Assembly: GCA_964035545.1 (NCBI GenBank)
Contig: OZ037768.1
Location: 19,962,700-20,026,699, forward strand
Length of the DNA: 64,000 nt
Direction: 5' to 3'
Source of the DNA: Bugula neritina
Lineage: Eukaryota > Bryozoa > Gymnolaemata > Cheilostomatida > Bugulidae
Content: more model-generated notes on this DNA
Database searches by the model: none
What the model saw: the letters and a program-made list of their open reading frames with translations, nothing else
What the model was told of the DNA's origin: nothing
Numbering within the stretch: the stretch's first letter is position 1
The DNA itself: not shown here

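Noticed and set aside
224-63322. Active F-type lectin fucose-binding sites
   Set aside because: I could not recognise the usual His...Arg...Asp motif with its adjacent cysteine pair, so I call only the fold and not sugar binding.
1-64000. RNA genes, CRISPR arrays, operons, bacterial promoters
   Set aside because: Nothing resembling a tRNA or rRNA, or regularly spaced short repeats, was seen, and the exon/intron structure is eukaryotic.

Overview
The window is animal (invertebrate metazoan) genomic DNA. It is AT-rich, with short exons bounded by GT/AG introns of roughly 90-700 bases, cysteine-rich extracellular domain families, a 5'-truncated LINE and a MITE-like insertion. I cannot name the phylum from the sequence. 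No bacterial features, RNA genes or CRISPR arrays are visible.

Almost the whole window is one arrangement on the + strand. About 164 inferred exons, all joined between modules in phase 1, encode an alternation of sushi/CCP-like modules and discoidin-like beta-sandwich modules (F5/8 type C or FTP/F-lectin fold, each split over two exons; called FTP here). Summing my exon lengths gives about 27.8 kb of coding sequence (about 9,260 codons). I could place no start codon, stop codon, promoter or polyadenylation site. The simplest reading is the middle of one giant secreted or cell-surface protein gene. A cluster of tandem paralogous genes is the alternative.

Layout: 1-2696 is the tail of an upstream unit (second half of FTP11, then FTP12). 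2697-4392 is a long non-coding junction. Units 1 (4393-22622), 2 (22746-40841) and 3 (40965-60964) are near-copies of an 18-20 kb unit. 61186-64000 starts a fourth, mostly diverged unit. Each unit is itself an older duplication of a half-unit: seven CCP-like modules, three FTPs, two CCP-like modules, then two or three FTPs. The A half holds CCP-a to CCP-h and FTP1-6; the B half holds CCP-i to CCP-q and FTP7-11. Homology is patchy: some exons are almost identical across halves and units while their neighbours have diverged, which suggests continuing unequal crossing-over and gene conversion. Insertions private to one unit (LINE in unit 2, MITE in unit 3, poly-C in unit 1) indicate real separate copies rather than an assembly stutter.

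Function is inferred only from the folds. CCP and discoidin-like modules mediate protein and carbohydrate binding at cell surfaces and in matrix, so a large adhesive, recognition or immune glycoprotein is plausible. Its repeat structure would make copy-number variation between individuals likely.
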